Below are positions 41,679 through 50,240 of a stretch of 54,511 nt of DNA, piece after piece (the first letter of the stretch is position 1; each line of letters begins with the position of its first letter). The stretch comes from Amycolatopsis pittospori. GTDB taxonomy: Bacteria > Actinomycetota > Actinomycetes > Mycobacteriales > Pseudonocardiaceae. The DNA lies in contig NZ_JACBXD010000054.1 of NCBI RefSeq assembly GCF_013870525.1, forward strand, positions 1 to 54,511, given 5' to 3'. The position numbers and the translations under genes are program-made. A model generated the notes under the pieces. It was not told the origin of the DNA, ran no database searches, and was given only the letters and a program-made list of their open reading frames with translations.

Positions 41679-42964
41679 CCGGCCACCGCCTTGCCGAGAG
41701 CCTGATCGAGATCCCACAGGATGTCGTCGACGTCCTCCAGGCCGATCGACAGGCGGATCAGGTCCGCGCCGACGCCGGCCGCGCGCAGCTGGTCGTCCGA
41801 AAGCTGCTGATGGGTGGTCGACGCCGGGTGGATGACCAGCGTCCGCGCGTCCCCGACGTTCGCCAGATGCGACAGGAGTTCCACGGAGTTCACGAACGTC
41901 TCCCCGGCCGCGCGTCCACCGTCGACACCGAAGGAGAACACCGCGCCCGGCCCGGCGGGCAGGTACTTCTTCGCGAGGTCGTGATGCGGGTGATCCGGCA
42001 GGCCCGCGTAGTTCACCCAGGCCACCCGTGGGTCCGCCGCGAGGTACTCCGCGACCGCCCGCGCGTTGGCGACGTGCGCGTCCATCCGCTGCGGCAGGGT
42101 CTCGACCCCTTGCAGCAGAAGGAAGGCCGAATGCGGGGAGAGCACCGCGCCGATGTCGCGCAGCTGCTCGGCGCGAAGCCGGGTGCAGAAGGCGTACTCG
42201 CCGAAGTTCTCCCAGTACTTCAAACCGCCGTAGCTTTCGACGACCTCGGTCATCCGGGGGAACTTTCCGTTGCCCCAGTCGAACTTCCCGGACTCGACGA
42301 CCACTCCGCCCAATGTGGTGCCGTGCCCGCCGAGGAATTTCGTCGCCGAGTGCAGCACGATGTCCGCGCCGTGCTCGATCGGGCGGCACAGGTACGGCGT
42401 CGCGAGGGTCGCGTCCACGACCAGCGGGATGTCGTGGGAGTGGGCGAGTTCGGCCAGTCCGGCGATGTCCGCGATCCCGCCGCCCGGATTGCCGATGACC
42501 TCGGTGAAGATCAGCTTCGTCCGGTCGGTGACGGCGGCCGCGTAGTCCTCGATGCGATCTCCGCTGACGAACGTGGTCTCGATGCCGAAGCGGCGCAGCG
42601 TGCCGGTGAGCTGGGTGACCGTCCCGCCGTAGAGCCCGCCCGCGGAGACGATGTGGTCGCCGGCCTCGGCCAGCGCGGAGAAGGTCAGGAACTCCGCGGC
42701 CTGGCCACTGCTGGTGGCGACACCGCCGATCGCCCCTTCGAGGCTGGCCAAGCGTTCCTCAAAGGCCGCGACCGTCGGATTGCCGATGCGGCTGTAGATG
42801 TTCCCGTACTTCTGCAGCGCGAACAGGTTCGCCGCGTCGGCCGCGTCCTCGAAGACGAAGCTCGTGGTCTGGTAGATGGGCACCGCGCGGGCGCCGGTCG
42901 CCGGGTCGGGTGTCCCGCCCGCGTGCAGGGCGCGGGTGCGGAAGCCCCAGGTACGTTCACTCAT
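41675..42964 (-). CDS. metY: O-acetylhomoserine sulfhydrylase (Cys/Met metabolism PLP enzyme)
   Basis: This 429-residue PLP enzyme uses sulfide and O-acetylhomoserine to make homocysteine. Family features are GFRTRALHAGGTPDPATGARAVPIYQTTSFVF, YSRIGNPTVAAFEERLASLEG, SSGQAAEFL and GGLYGGTVTQL, with the PLP-binding Lys in HSATKFLGGHGTTLGG. ESYGGLKYWENFGEYAFCTRLRAEQLRDIGA and the C-terminal HPASTTHQQLSDDQ follow. The length fits MetY (about 430) rather than cystathionine synthases (about 390). The ATG at 42964 is chosen for the family N-terminus; the frame opens 9 codons earlier. A 30-bp hairpin separates it from the upstream gene. Confidence 0.93.
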   Translation of the reverse strand: MSERTWGFRTRALHAGGTPDPATGARAVPIYQTTSFVFEDAADAANLFALQKYGNIYSRIGNPTVAAFEERLASLEGAIGGVATSSGQAAEFLTFSALAEAGDHIVSAGGLYGGTVTQLTGTLRRFGIETTFVSGDRIEDYAAAVTDRTKLIFTEVIGNPGGGIADIAGLAELAHSHDIPLVVDATLATPYLCRPIEHGADIVLHSATKFLGGHGTTLGGVVVESGKFDWGNGKFPRMTEVVESYGGLKYWENFGEYAFCTRLRAEQLRDIGAVLSPHSAFLLLQGVETLPQRMDAHVANARAVAEYLAADPRVAWVNYAGLPDHPHHDLAKKYLPAGPGAVFSFGVDGGRAAGETFVNSVELLSHLANVGDARTLVIHPASTTHQQLSDDQLRAAGVGADLIRLSIGLEDVDDILWDLDQALGKAVAG

Positions 42965-43022
42965 CGCACCCGACGCTACCTCGCGTCCCACCCCGTGGCC
43001 ATCGTTCCCACGACGTGACCGC

Positions 43023-43098
43023 CCCTCCCGCGTTTAGTCCTCTGGATGCGGTCCTTGCGTGTGCAAGTACCGCATCCAGAGGACTAAACGCGGGAGGG
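43023..43098. terminator. 30-bp-stem hairpin between FhuF-like gene and metY
   Basis: Arms 43023-43052 and 43069-43098 pair perfectly over 30 bp; the 16-nt centre can add a 5-bp stem (CTTGC/GCAAG). It lies 2 bp after the stop of the FhuF-like gene and 59 bp before the metY start on the same strand, so it probably ends the methyltransferase-FhuF transcript. The TTTAGTC core resembles that of the palindromes at 19255-19364. Confidence 0.75.
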
Positions 43099-43099
43099 C

Positions 43100-43714
43100 T
43101 CAACCGAGCGCGGCGCGAAGACGCCGGTCTCGCTCTTCCGGGGTCTGCCGGGGGCAACTGGTGCACTTCGGGTTTCCGGCTTCGTAGATGAGACAACAGG
43201 AAGCCCTGCGCACGACGGTGTTCCGCCCGACACGGGAGAACCTCGGCTCCGGCATCCCGAGCCCGATCGCGGCCACGAGCGGCCCGGCCAGCGCGACCGC
43301 TCGTTCGGTGTCGCCGGTCCACAGCAGGCGGTTCCCGATCGAATCCGTCGCGATCGCGCCCAGCGCGCGCGGATTCGCGCCGGTGACGTCCGAGATCGTG
43401 CCGATCGCGGTGCCGAGTGCCCCGGCGAACGCCTTGCCGAGTTCGCCGAGACCGCCGGAGAGGACCCGTGACGAACGGGCCCCGGTGAACCGGCCGTCCG
43501 GGACGAGGTCGATGGTGACGGCGTCGAGCGACGGGTCCAGCGGTTCGCCCCGCACCAGCGACTCGACGGAAGGCGCGACGAGCACCGACGAAAGCGAGTA
43601 CCACCAGATCGTGCCGAGCACCTCGGGTCGTGAGCAGCCGTAGAGCTTCGCGGCGCCGCCGACGCGGGCGCTGACCCAGGCGGCGTCGGCGAGCAGGGTC
43701 GCGGGCGCTTCCAT
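43100..43714 (-). CDS. FhuF-like (2Fe-2S) protein
   Basis: This 204-residue protein ends in the cysteine pattern CC-x9-C-x2-C (CCLIYEAGNPKCTSCP). That closely resembles the C-terminal [2Fe-2S] motif of the ferric-siderophore reductase FhuF (CC-x10-C-x2-C). The N-terminal part (GGAAKLYGCSRPEVLGTIWWYSLSSVLVAPSVESL) also fits actinobacterial FhuF-like proteins. These reduce ferric siderophores to release iron in the cytosol. No siderophore genes are near, so another electron-transfer role is possible. The start overlaps the methyltransferase stop by 1 bp, showing coupling. A long hairpin follows. Confidence 0.82.
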   Translation of the reverse strand: MEAPATLLADAAWVSARVGGAAKLYGCSRPEVLGTIWWYSLSSVLVAPSVESLVRGEPLDPSLDAVTIDLVPDGRFTGARSSRVLSGGLGELGKAFAGALGTAIGTISDVTGANPRALGAIATDSIGNRLLWTGDTERAVALAGPLVAAIGLGMPEPRFSRVGRNTVVRRASCCLIYEAGNPKCTSCPRQTPEERDRRLRAALG

Positions 43715-44574
43715 CAGGGCACCGGCCGATAGAGCGTGACGCTGAACGACGTGGTGACGTCCACCGGGTCGGTGATCGCGTCCAGCCGCTCGCGACGCCC
43801 GTCGCGATGGAGGTGGTGCGCGCTGGGGCCCATCTCGACGACTTGGCGGATCTGACCGGGCGACAGCTTCACCTTCCGGGTGACCTCGCGTCGGTCGACG
43901 CGGGCGAAACGCTCACCGAGCGTCTCCTCCAGCCGCGCGTCCTTGCTCTCGTCCACCGAGATCACCAGATCGTCCAGCTCCCGGAGATGTCCGGGATTCG
44001 GCGTCGCGACGACCAGGAGCCCGTCCGCGGTCAGGACCCGGTGGAACTGCGGGGCGTTGCGGGGCGCGAAGACGTTGAGGATCAGTGACGCGCTCGAGTC
44101 CGCCACCGGCCAGGGCTCCCACAGATTCCACACGGCCGCGCCCGCGCGCGCGTGTGCGCGAGCGGCCCGGCGCAGGGCGACGGCGGAGACGTCGAGCGCG
44201 AGTCCGTGCGCGCCGGGGACGGCGTCGAGCACGTGCGCGAGGTAGTACCCCGTGCCCGCGCCGGCGTCGACGATCAGGCCGTCCCGGATGTGTTCCGAAG
44301 CGACCTTCGCGAGCTCGTCCGCGAGAGGCCGATACGCGCCCGAAGCGAGGAGGTCGACGCGGGCCGCGACCATCGGGCCGGTGTCCGCCGTGCCGGCCGG
44401 GATGCGTGCGTGCAGAAGGTTGACGTAACCCTGCTTCGCTACGTCGAACGAGTGGCCCCGCCCACAACGCACCGTGCGGTCTGTTGACCCGACCGGGTCA
44501 CCGCAGACCGAGCACCGCAGCGACCGGACGATCTCCGGTGGCAGTGGGTCATTGCCGCGCTCTCGACTGGTCAT
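43714..44574 (-). CDS. RlmA-like 23S rRNA (guanine-N1) methyltransferase
   Basis: The ATG at 44574 gives 286 residues. An N-terminal zinc finger LRCSVCGDPVGSTDRTVRCGRGHSFDVAKQGYVNLL (C-x2-C-x12-C-x3-H) precedes a class I SAM methyltransferase domain. Motif I is VDAGAGTGYYLAHV, followed by GLALDVSAVALRRAARAH and LNVFAPRN. This is the architecture of RlmA/TlrB enzymes, which methylate G745 or G748 of 23S rRNA; TlrB-type activity gives tylosin resistance. No Shine-Dalgarno is visible, so the message may be leaderless. It is divergent from amtB and coupled to the FhuF-like gene. The target base is undecided. Confidence 0.85.
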   Translation of the reverse strand: MTSRERGNDPLPPEIVRSLRCSVCGDPVGSTDRTVRCGRGHSFDVAKQGYVNLLHARIPAGTADTGPMVAARVDLLASGAYRPLADELAKVASEHIRDGLIVDAGAGTGYYLAHVLDAVPGAHGLALDVSAVALRRAARAHARAGAAVWNLWEPWPVADSSASLILNVFAPRNAPQFHRVLTADGLLVVATPNPGHLRELDDLVISVDESKDARLEETLGERFARVDRREVTRKVKLSPGQIRQVVEMGPSAHHLHRDGRRERLDAITDPVDVTTSFSVTLYRPVP

Positions 44575-44659
44575 GGGGATATTCGACCACGACGTTTCGC
44601 AACCGGACAGAACGCACCGGGTAACCGGAAACCTGGCCGTAACAACGCCGCACCGACAG

Positions 44660-44675
44660 TTCACGCGGGTGAAAC
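44660..44675 (+). promoter_or_regulatory. Candidate GlnR half-site before amtB
   Basis: TTCAC-N6-GAAAC at 44660-44675 matches half of the actinobacterial GlnR consensus (GTnAC-N6-GAAAC). It lies 75 bp upstream of the amtB GTG. GTAAC elements occur nearby at 44621 and 44639 but not at exact spacing. Nitrogen control of amtB-glnK-glnD by GlnR is known in Streptomyces and mycobacteria. Confidence 0.45.
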
Positions 44676-44749
44676 CTGAATCGCCGCCCGAGGAAACACC
44701 GCCGTCCAAAAATTCCTGCGCAGTACACCCCAGGCACGGGAGGAAGATT

Positions 44750-46144
44750 GTGCTGAACGCAGGAGACACCGCATGGGTATTGATCAGCGCCGCGCTGGTC
44801 ATGCTCATGACACCGGGACTGGCGTTCTTCTACGGCGGCATGGTCCGCGCGAAGAGCGTTTTGAACATGTTGATGATGAACTTCATCGCGCTGGCCGTGG
44901 TCGGGGTCCTTTGGACGCTGTACGGCTTCACGATGGCGTTCGGCAACGACGTGGGCGGCGGTCTGCTCGGTAACTTCGATTTCGCCGGACTCTCGGACAT
45001 CTCCGGCAAGCTCGCCGGGTTCGCGACCGCCGCGACCGACACCGCGCCCGAGGTCGCCTGGCCCGGCGCCGACGGTCTGCCGTTGTTCGCCTTCGTGATG
45101 TTCCAGCTGATGTTCGCGATCATCACGCCCGCGCTGATCTCCGGTGCCATCGCCGATCGCGCCAAGTTCTGGGGCTGGACCCTGTTCGTCGCGGTCTGGG
45201 TGACCATCGTGTACTTCCCGGTCGCGCACTGGGTGTTCTCGTTCAACGGCTTCATCGGCCCCGACTCGGTCGGCGGCTGGATCGCCAACCAGCTCAAGGC
45301 GCTCGACTTCGCCGGTGGTACCGCGGTCCACATCAACGCCGGTGCGGCCGGTCTCGCGCTGGCGATCGTGCTCGGCAAGCGCAAGGGCTGGCCGAAGAAC
45401 ACCGGTCGCCCGCACAACGTCCCGTTCGTGCTCCTGGGTGCCTCGCTCCTCTGGTTCGGCTGGTACGGCTTCAACGCCGGTTCGGCGCTGGCCGCCAACG
45501 ACCTCGCCGCCGTGGCGTTCACCAACACCACCGTCGCGACCGCGGCCGCCGTGCTCGGCTGGCTGATCGTCGAGCAGATCAAGGTCGGCAAGCCGACCAC
45601 CCTCGGCGCCGCTTCGGGTGCCGTCGCCGGTCTCGTCGCGATCACCCCGGCCGCCGGTTTCGTCAGCCCGCTGGGCGCCATCGCCATCGGTCTCGTCGCC
45701 GGTGTCCTGTGCGCCCTGGCGATCAGCCTCAAGTTCCGCTTCGGGCTGGACGACTCCCTCGACGTCGTCGGCGTCCACCTCGTGGGTGGTCTCGTCGGTA
45801 CGCTGCTCATCGGTCTCTTCGGCACCAAGAGCGTCAACTCGCTCGGCGTCGACGGTCTCTTCTACGGCGGTGGTATCGGCCAGCTCGGCATCCAGGCCGC
45901 CGCGGCGGGCGCCGTGCTCGCCTACTCGTTCGTGCTGACCTTCATCATCGGCTGGGTGATCAAGAAGCTCGGCGGGTTCCGCGTCAGCGCGGAGGACGAG
46001 GTCAGTGGTATCGATGAGGCCCAGCACGCGGAAAGCGCCTACGACTTCACCGGTTCGGGCGGCGGCCTCGGCCAGCCGACCACCATCCCGGTCAAGGCGC
46101 CCACCGGCAAGGCGGCCACGAAACTCGAGGAGACGAAGGCATGA
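44750..46144 (+). CDS. amtB: Ammonium transporter
   Basis: This 464-residue Amt/Rh-family channel takes up ammonium. The GTG at 44750 has an excellent GGAGGAAG site; the frame is open further upstream without one. About 11 hydrophobic segments are present. The Amt signature is DFAGGTAVHINAGAAGLALAIVLGKRKG, holding the first pore His, and the second is in DVVGVHLVGGLVGTLLIG. FAFVMFQLMFAIITPALISGA holds the aromatic gate region. A cytosolic tail of about 60 residues follows. The stop overlaps the glnK start (ATGA); GlnK blocks AmtB in known systems. A GlnR-type site lies upstream. Confidence 0.97.
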   Translation: MLNAGDTAWVLISAALVMLMTPGLAFFYGGMVRAKSVLNMLMMNFIALAVVGVLWTLYGFTMAFGNDVGGGLLGNFDFAGLSDISGKLAGFATAATDTAPEVAWPGADGLPLFAFVMFQLMFAIITPALISGAIADRAKFWGWTLFVAVWVTIVYFPVAHWVFSFNGFIGPDSVGGWIANQLKALDFAGGTAVHINAGAAGLALAIVLGKRKGWPKNTGRPHNVPFVLLGASLLWFGWYGFNAGSALAANDLAAVAFTNTTVATAAAVLGWLIVEQIKVGKPTTLGAASGAVAGLVAITPAAGFVSPLGAIAIGLVAGVLCALAISLKFRFGLDDSLDVVGVHLVGGLVGTLLIGLFGTKSVNSLGVDGLFYGGGIGQLGIQAAAAGAVLAYSFVLTFIIGWVIKKLGGFRVSAEDEVSGIDEAQHAESAYDFTGSGGGLGQPTTIPVKAPTGKAATKLEETKA

Positions 46145-46479
46145 AGCTGATCACCGCGATCGTCAAGCCGTTCACGCTCGACGACGTCCGCTCCGCGCTG
46201 GAGCAGCTGGGCGTGCTCGGCATGACGGTCAGCGAGGTGCAGGGCTACGGCAGGCAGAAGGGCCACACCGAGGTCTACCGGGGTGCGGAGTACTCCGTGG
46301 ACTTCGTGGCGAAGCTGCGGGTCGAGGTCGTCACCGACGACTCCAACGTCGAGAAGGTCCTCGACGCGATCACCACGGCCGCCCACACGGGCAAGATCGG
46401 CGACGGCAAGATCTGGGTGACGCCGGTCGAGACGGTGATCCGGGTACGGACCGGCGAACGCGGCTCGGACGCCCTATAG
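46141..46479 (+). CDS. glnK: PII nitrogen signal protein
   Basis: This 112-residue PII protein starts MKLITAIVKPFTLDDVRSAL. The T-loop GHTEVYRGAEYSVDFVAK contains Tyr51, the residue adenylylated by GlnD in actinobacteria. KIGDGKIWVTPVE is the C-terminal signature with the ATP-binding GDGKI. It senses 2-oxoglutarate and ATP/ADP and gates AmtB. Its ATG overlaps the amtB stop by 4 bp, and glnD follows 9 bp later. In this genus group it is called GlnK or GlnB; only one copy is in the window. Confidence 0.97.
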   Translation: MKLITAIVKPFTLDDVRSALEQLGVLGMTVSEVQGYGRQKGHTEVYRGAEYSVDFVAKLRVEVVTDDSNVEKVLDAITTAAHTGKIGDGKIWVTPVETVIRVRTGERGSDAL

Positions 46480-46488
46480 GCGTCACGG

Positions 46489-48798
46489 ATGGCCGACGGG
46501 GGTGAACTGGTCAAGGCCACCGAGCGACTGCTCGAGGGCAGGCACGGGAGGCTAGGGGCGGCCGCGTTGCGGGCGGCCCTGGTCGACCTCTACGAATTCT
46601 GGTTGGGCAAGGGCGCTTCGGCGGCCGGCGTCGACACCGCCGAACCCGGTGTCGCGCTGGCCGCCGTCGGCGGCCTGGGGCGCAGCGAACTGGTGCCCTT
46701 CTCCGACCTCGACCTGCTGTTGCTGCACAACGGCAACGGCAAGGTCGGCGAGATCGCCGACGCGATCTGGTACCCGTTGTGGGACGCCAAGATCGGCCTC
46801 GACCACTCGGTCCGCACGCCGGGTGAGGCGCTGAAGGTGGCGTCCGAGGACCTGCGGACCGCGATGGGACTGCTCGACATCCGGCATATCGCCGGGGACG
46901 CCGAGATCACCACCAGGCTGGCGGCCGCGGCGCGGGATCAGTGGCGGCGGACGACCCGGAAACGGGTCGGCGAGCTGTCGGACGCGGTGCGTCAGCGCTG
47001 GGACCGCAGTGGCGAGATCGCACAGTCGGCCGAGCCGGATCTCAAACACGGCCGAGGCGGGCTTCGGGACTTCGCCGTCCTGGAAGCACTCGCGGCGGCG
47101 CAGCTGACCGCGAGGCCGGGCGAAGAACTCCTGACGGCCAAGGGATTGCTCCTCGACGTCCGGACCGAACTGCGCCGGGAACTGCGTCGCGAACGTGACG
47201 TCCTCAGCGCTCCGGAGGCCGAGACGGTCGCCGAAGAGCTCGGGTTCGGCGACCGGTTCACCTTGGCACGCAAGCTTTCCGGTGCCGGGCGGACGATCGC
47301 CTACGCGGTCGACGTCGCGCTCCGGTCCACTGTGGAGCCGCCCAAGGCGCGGTTCGGGCGGCGGCCGGTGCGGACACCGCTCGACGAAGGTGTCGTCCTG
47401 CACGGGAACGAGGTCGCGCTGGCGCGGGACGCGGTGCCCGCCAAGGATCCGGCGTTGCTGCTGCGGGTCGCCGCGGCGTCGGCCCGGATCCGGAAACCCA
47501 TTTCGCACGGGACCCTGCGGGCACTCGCCGAGACCGCGCCGGAACTGCGCGCGCCTTGGCCCGCCGACGCCCTCAAGGCGCTGGTGGAACTGCTGGGCGC
47601 GGGCGAGGGCCTGGTCGACGCCGTCGAGGCGCTCGACCGCACGGGCCTGTGGGCGCGGTTGTTCCCCGAATGGGGTGCGGTGCGGGACCTCCCGCCGAGG
47701 TCACCGGTGCATTCGTGGACCGTGGACCGGCATCTCGTACGGGCCGCGGTGGAGGCGTCGAAACTGACGACCACGGTTTCGCGGCCGGACCTGCTGCTGA
47801 TCGGCGCGCTGCTGCACGACATCGGCAAGGGCCGCGACGCGGACCACTCCGAACTCGGCGCGAAGATCAGTGCCCAGGTGGCGGCCCGGCTCGGGCTGCC
47901 GGAAGCCGACGTGGCGCTGGTGTCGGCGATGGTGCGGCACCATCTGCTGCTGCCGCATACGGCGACGCGGCGGGACATCAGCGATCCGGCCACGATCCAG
48001 CGGGTGACGAAGACGCTGGACGAGAACCTGGTCCTGCTGGAGTTGCTGCACGCACTGACGACAGCCGATTCGCTGGCCACCGGACCGGGCGTGTGGACGG
48101 ACTGGAAGGCTCGGCTGCTCGCCGAACTCGTGTCCGGTTGCGAGGAGGCGTTGCACGGCAAGGGTTTCGTTCCACCGGAGCCGATGGGCGCCGAACAACG
48201 GGGACTCGTCGCCGAAGCCGTCGCCTCCGGACGCGGCGAGGTGCGGATCTCGGCCGTCGGCAAGGTCGTCACCGTGGTGCTCGCGGTCCCGGCGCGCGCG
48301 GAACTCCTGGCGCCCGCCGCCGGGGTCCTCGCGCTCAACTCCCTGGAGGTCCACGCGGCGGTGCTGCGCGGGCACGACGGGGGACGGGCGGGCGTGTTCA
48401 CGGCGTCGCCGAAGTTCGGCTCGCTGCCGGACGTCACCTTGCTGCGCGAGCAGTTCGCGCGGGCGGTGGCCGGGACGCTGCCGCTCACGCAGCGGCTCGC
48501 GGCGAAGGAACGGGACTACGGCGAGACTCCCTCCGCGAACGTGAAGGTGATCTGGTTCGACGACGAGACCAGCGGACAGGACACGGTCGTGGTCGAACTC
48601 CGGGCCGCGAACCGGATCGGCCTGCTGTACCGGGTCGCGGGCGCACTGCGGCGGTGCGAGGCCGAAGTGCGCTGGGCGAAGGTGGCCACACTCGGCGGCG
48701 CCGTCGTCGACTCGTTCGCCGTCGCGCCGCGGACCGGCCGGGTCGACGCGGCCTGGCGGTCGAAGATCGAGGCCGCCCTGCGGGCCGCCGCTTCCTGA
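46489..48798 (+). CDS. glnD: PII nucleotidyltransferase / deadenylylase
   Basis: This 769-residue bifunctional enzyme modifies GlnK in response to nitrogen status (adenylylation in actinobacteria). The N-terminal nucleotidyltransferase motif is GGLGRSELVPFSDLDLLLLH (G-x(n)-DxD) at about residue 60. PDLKHGRGGLRDFAVLEAL is at 185-205. The HD domain LLHDIGKGRDADHSELG is near residue 440, with VSAMVRHHLLLPHTA after it. Two C-terminal ACT domains are visible, one near 590-660 and one with VVVELRAANRIGLLYRVAGAL near 700. It is shorter than the E. coli enzyme (890), as usual here. ATG start; the ribosome site is weak. Confidence 0.95.
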   Translation: MADGGELVKATERLLEGRHGRLGAAALRAALVDLYEFWLGKGASAAGVDTAEPGVALAAVGGLGRSELVPFSDLDLLLLHNGNGKVGEIADAIWYPLWDAKIGLDHSVRTPGEALKVASEDLRTAMGLLDIRHIAGDAEITTRLAAAARDQWRRTTRKRVGELSDAVRQRWDRSGEIAQSAEPDLKHGRGGLRDFAVLEALAAAQLTARPGEELLTAKGLLLDVRTELRRELRRERDVLSAPEAETVAEELGFGDRFTLARKLSGAGRTIAYAVDVALRSTVEPPKARFGRRPVRTPLDEGVVLHGNEVALARDAVPAKDPALLLRVAAASARIRKPISHGTLRALAETAPELRAPWPADALKALVELLGAGEGLVDAVEALDRTGLWARLFPEWGAVRDLPPRSPVHSWTVDRHLVRAAVEASKLTTTVSRPDLLLIGALLHDIGKGRDADHSELGAKISAQVAARLGLPEADVALVSAMVRHHLLLPHTATRRDISDPATIQRVTKTLDENLVLLELLHALTTADSLATGPGVWTDWKARLLAELVSGCEEALHGKGFVPPEPMGAEQRGLVAEAVASGRGEVRISAVGKVVTVVLAVPARAELLAPAAGVLALNSLEVHAAVLRGHDGGRAGVFTASPKFGSLPDVTLLREQFARAVAGTLPLTQRLAAKERDYGETPSANVKVIWFDDETSGQDTVVVELRAANRIGLLYRVAGALRRCEAEVRWAKVATLGGAVVDSFAVAPRTGRVDAAWRSKIEAALRAAAS

Positions 48799-48927
48799 CT
48801 TCCTGAGGAGTGCGGCTCGGTACGGACTTGCGAGGCCGGCGTCCCGGGGTGTCGCGCGGATGGCGGAGGGTAGCGGTGGCAGGATGTTCGCCGTCGAGAC
48901 CCGAAGGATCCGGAGGGCGGTGAGCGA

Positions 48928-49320
48928 GTGCTGGGGCACGAGCAGAACCCGCCCGGACCACAGCGGCTCACGTTGCCGCCGACCGTCGTCGCCTCCCACC
49001 TCCGGAGCTGCGCGGAAGACCTCGCCACCTCGCTGACCGCGCCGGGCACCGCCGCGACCGTCCCCGAACTGCTCCAGGTGGTCGAACAGCTCGTCGACGG
49101 CCAGCGGGCACTGGCCGTCGCGCTCGAAGGCATGGCCCTCCGCGTCGAAGGTGGTGGCGACGGTGCGTTGGCGGCCGCTCCCGCCGTCGATGTCGAGGTC
49201 GTCGCCGAGGTACTCCGAGCGGCCGCCACCGCTGTGGGCTGTTCGGCCGACGCACTCGGCGAATCGGGTCCGTCATTCGAATGTGTGAGCGAATCAGTCG
49301 CCCCTGACACCCGTTTGTAG
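48928..49320 (+). CDS. Small acidic protein of unknown function
   Basis: This 130-residue, alanine-rich protein has a GTG start and GGAGG about 12 nt upstream. It is predicted mostly helical (VPELLQVVEQLVDGQRALAVALEGMALRVEGG, VDVEVVAEVLRAAATAVGCSADAL). No signal peptide or membrane segment is seen. No family is recognised. It lies between glnD and ku on the same strand, 50 bp before ku, and may be co-transcribed with ku. Confidence 0.55.
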   Translation: MLGHEQNPPGPQRLTLPPTVVASHLRSCAEDLATSLTAPGTAATVPELLQVVEQLVDGQRALAVALEGMALRVEGGGDGALAAAPAVDVEVVAEVLRAAATAVGCSADALGESGPSFECVSESVAPDTRL

Positions 49321-49370
49321 CTGTCCCGCCGCTTCGGCGCGTGGATACGCTGACCAGGCGGAGGTGGGCC

Positions 49371-50240
49371 ATGCGCGCGGTGTGGAAAGGCACGATCGGA
49401 TTCGGGACCTACGCCATTCCGGTCAAGGCGTACAGCGCGACCGAGGAGCACAACATCCCCCTCCATCAGGTGCACGAGCCGGACGGCGGCCGAGTGCGGG
49501 TGAAGTGGGTCTGCGAGGTCGACGGCGCCGAAGTGCCCGCCCACGAGATCGCCAAGGGACATCCTGTCCCAGGCGGCGACGTCGTCCTGCTGACCAGCCG
49601 GGACTTCGCGTCGTTGCTCGCCCCGACCACCCAGTCGATGGACGTCCTCGGCTTCACCCCGGCCGAGCAGGTCGACTCGACGTACTTCGCGCGCAGCTAC
49701 TACCTCGAACCGGAGCCGACGGGCACCAAGCCGTACGTGCTGCTGAGCGAGGCGCTGCAGCAGTCCGGGCGGATCGCGATCGTGAAGGTGACGCTGCGGC
49801 AGCGGGAGACGCTGGGCGCGCTGCGCGTGCGGGACCAGGTGCTCGTCCTCGAGACGATGCTGTGGCCCGACGAGATCCGGCGCCCCGACTTCCCGTTCCT
49901 GCACGAGGACGTCGACCTGCGGCGCGGCGAGCTGCGAAACGCGGTCTCGCTCATCGAAGACCTCACTCAGGACTTCGAGCCTTCGCGCTACACCGATCGC
50001 TACCGTGAAGCGCTTGAGGCGCTCATCCAGGCGAAGGTGGACGGCGACGACGTCCTCCAGCCGACTGCCGCGGAGCAGGCCGAAGGCGTAACGCGGTTGC
50101 TGGCGGCTTTGCAGCAAAACGCCGTCGAAGCCGACGACGCCGCTGTCACTCGCGCGAAGGCTGCCACAGGGAAGGCGCGAGAGGCGCGTACGCGGGCGAA
50201 GAGGGCGTCGTCGGCCAAGTCACGCGCGAAGACGACTTGA
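49371..50240 (+). CDS. ku: Non-homologous end-joining protein Ku
   Basis: This 289-residue bacterial Ku forms a homodimeric ring on DNA ends and recruits LigD. The core domain begins MRAVWKGTIGFGTYAIPVKAYSATEEHNIPLHQVH and continues through VDSTYFARSYYLEPE, KPYVLLSEALQQSGRIAIVKVTLRQRETLGALR and LIEDLTQDFEPSRYTDRYREALEALIQAK. The C-terminal tail is Lys/Ala/Arg-rich (KAREARTRAKRASSAKSRAKTT), a DNA-binding extension common in actinobacterial Ku. The ATG follows GGAGGTGGGCC. LigD is not in the window, so the partner is encoded elsewhere. Confidence 0.97.
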   Translation: MRAVWKGTIGFGTYAIPVKAYSATEEHNIPLHQVHEPDGGRVRVKWVCEVDGAEVPAHEIAKGHPVPGGDVVLLTSRDFASLLAPTTQSMDVLGFTPAEQVDSTYFARSYYLEPEPTGTKPYVLLSEALQQSGRIAIVKVTLRQRETLGALRVRDQVLVLETMLWPDEIRRPDFPFLHEDVDLRRGELRNAVSLIEDLTQDFEPSRYTDRYREALEALIQAKVDGDDVLQPTAAEQAEGVTRLLAALQQNAVEADDAAVTRAKAATGKAREARTRAKRASSAKSRAKTT

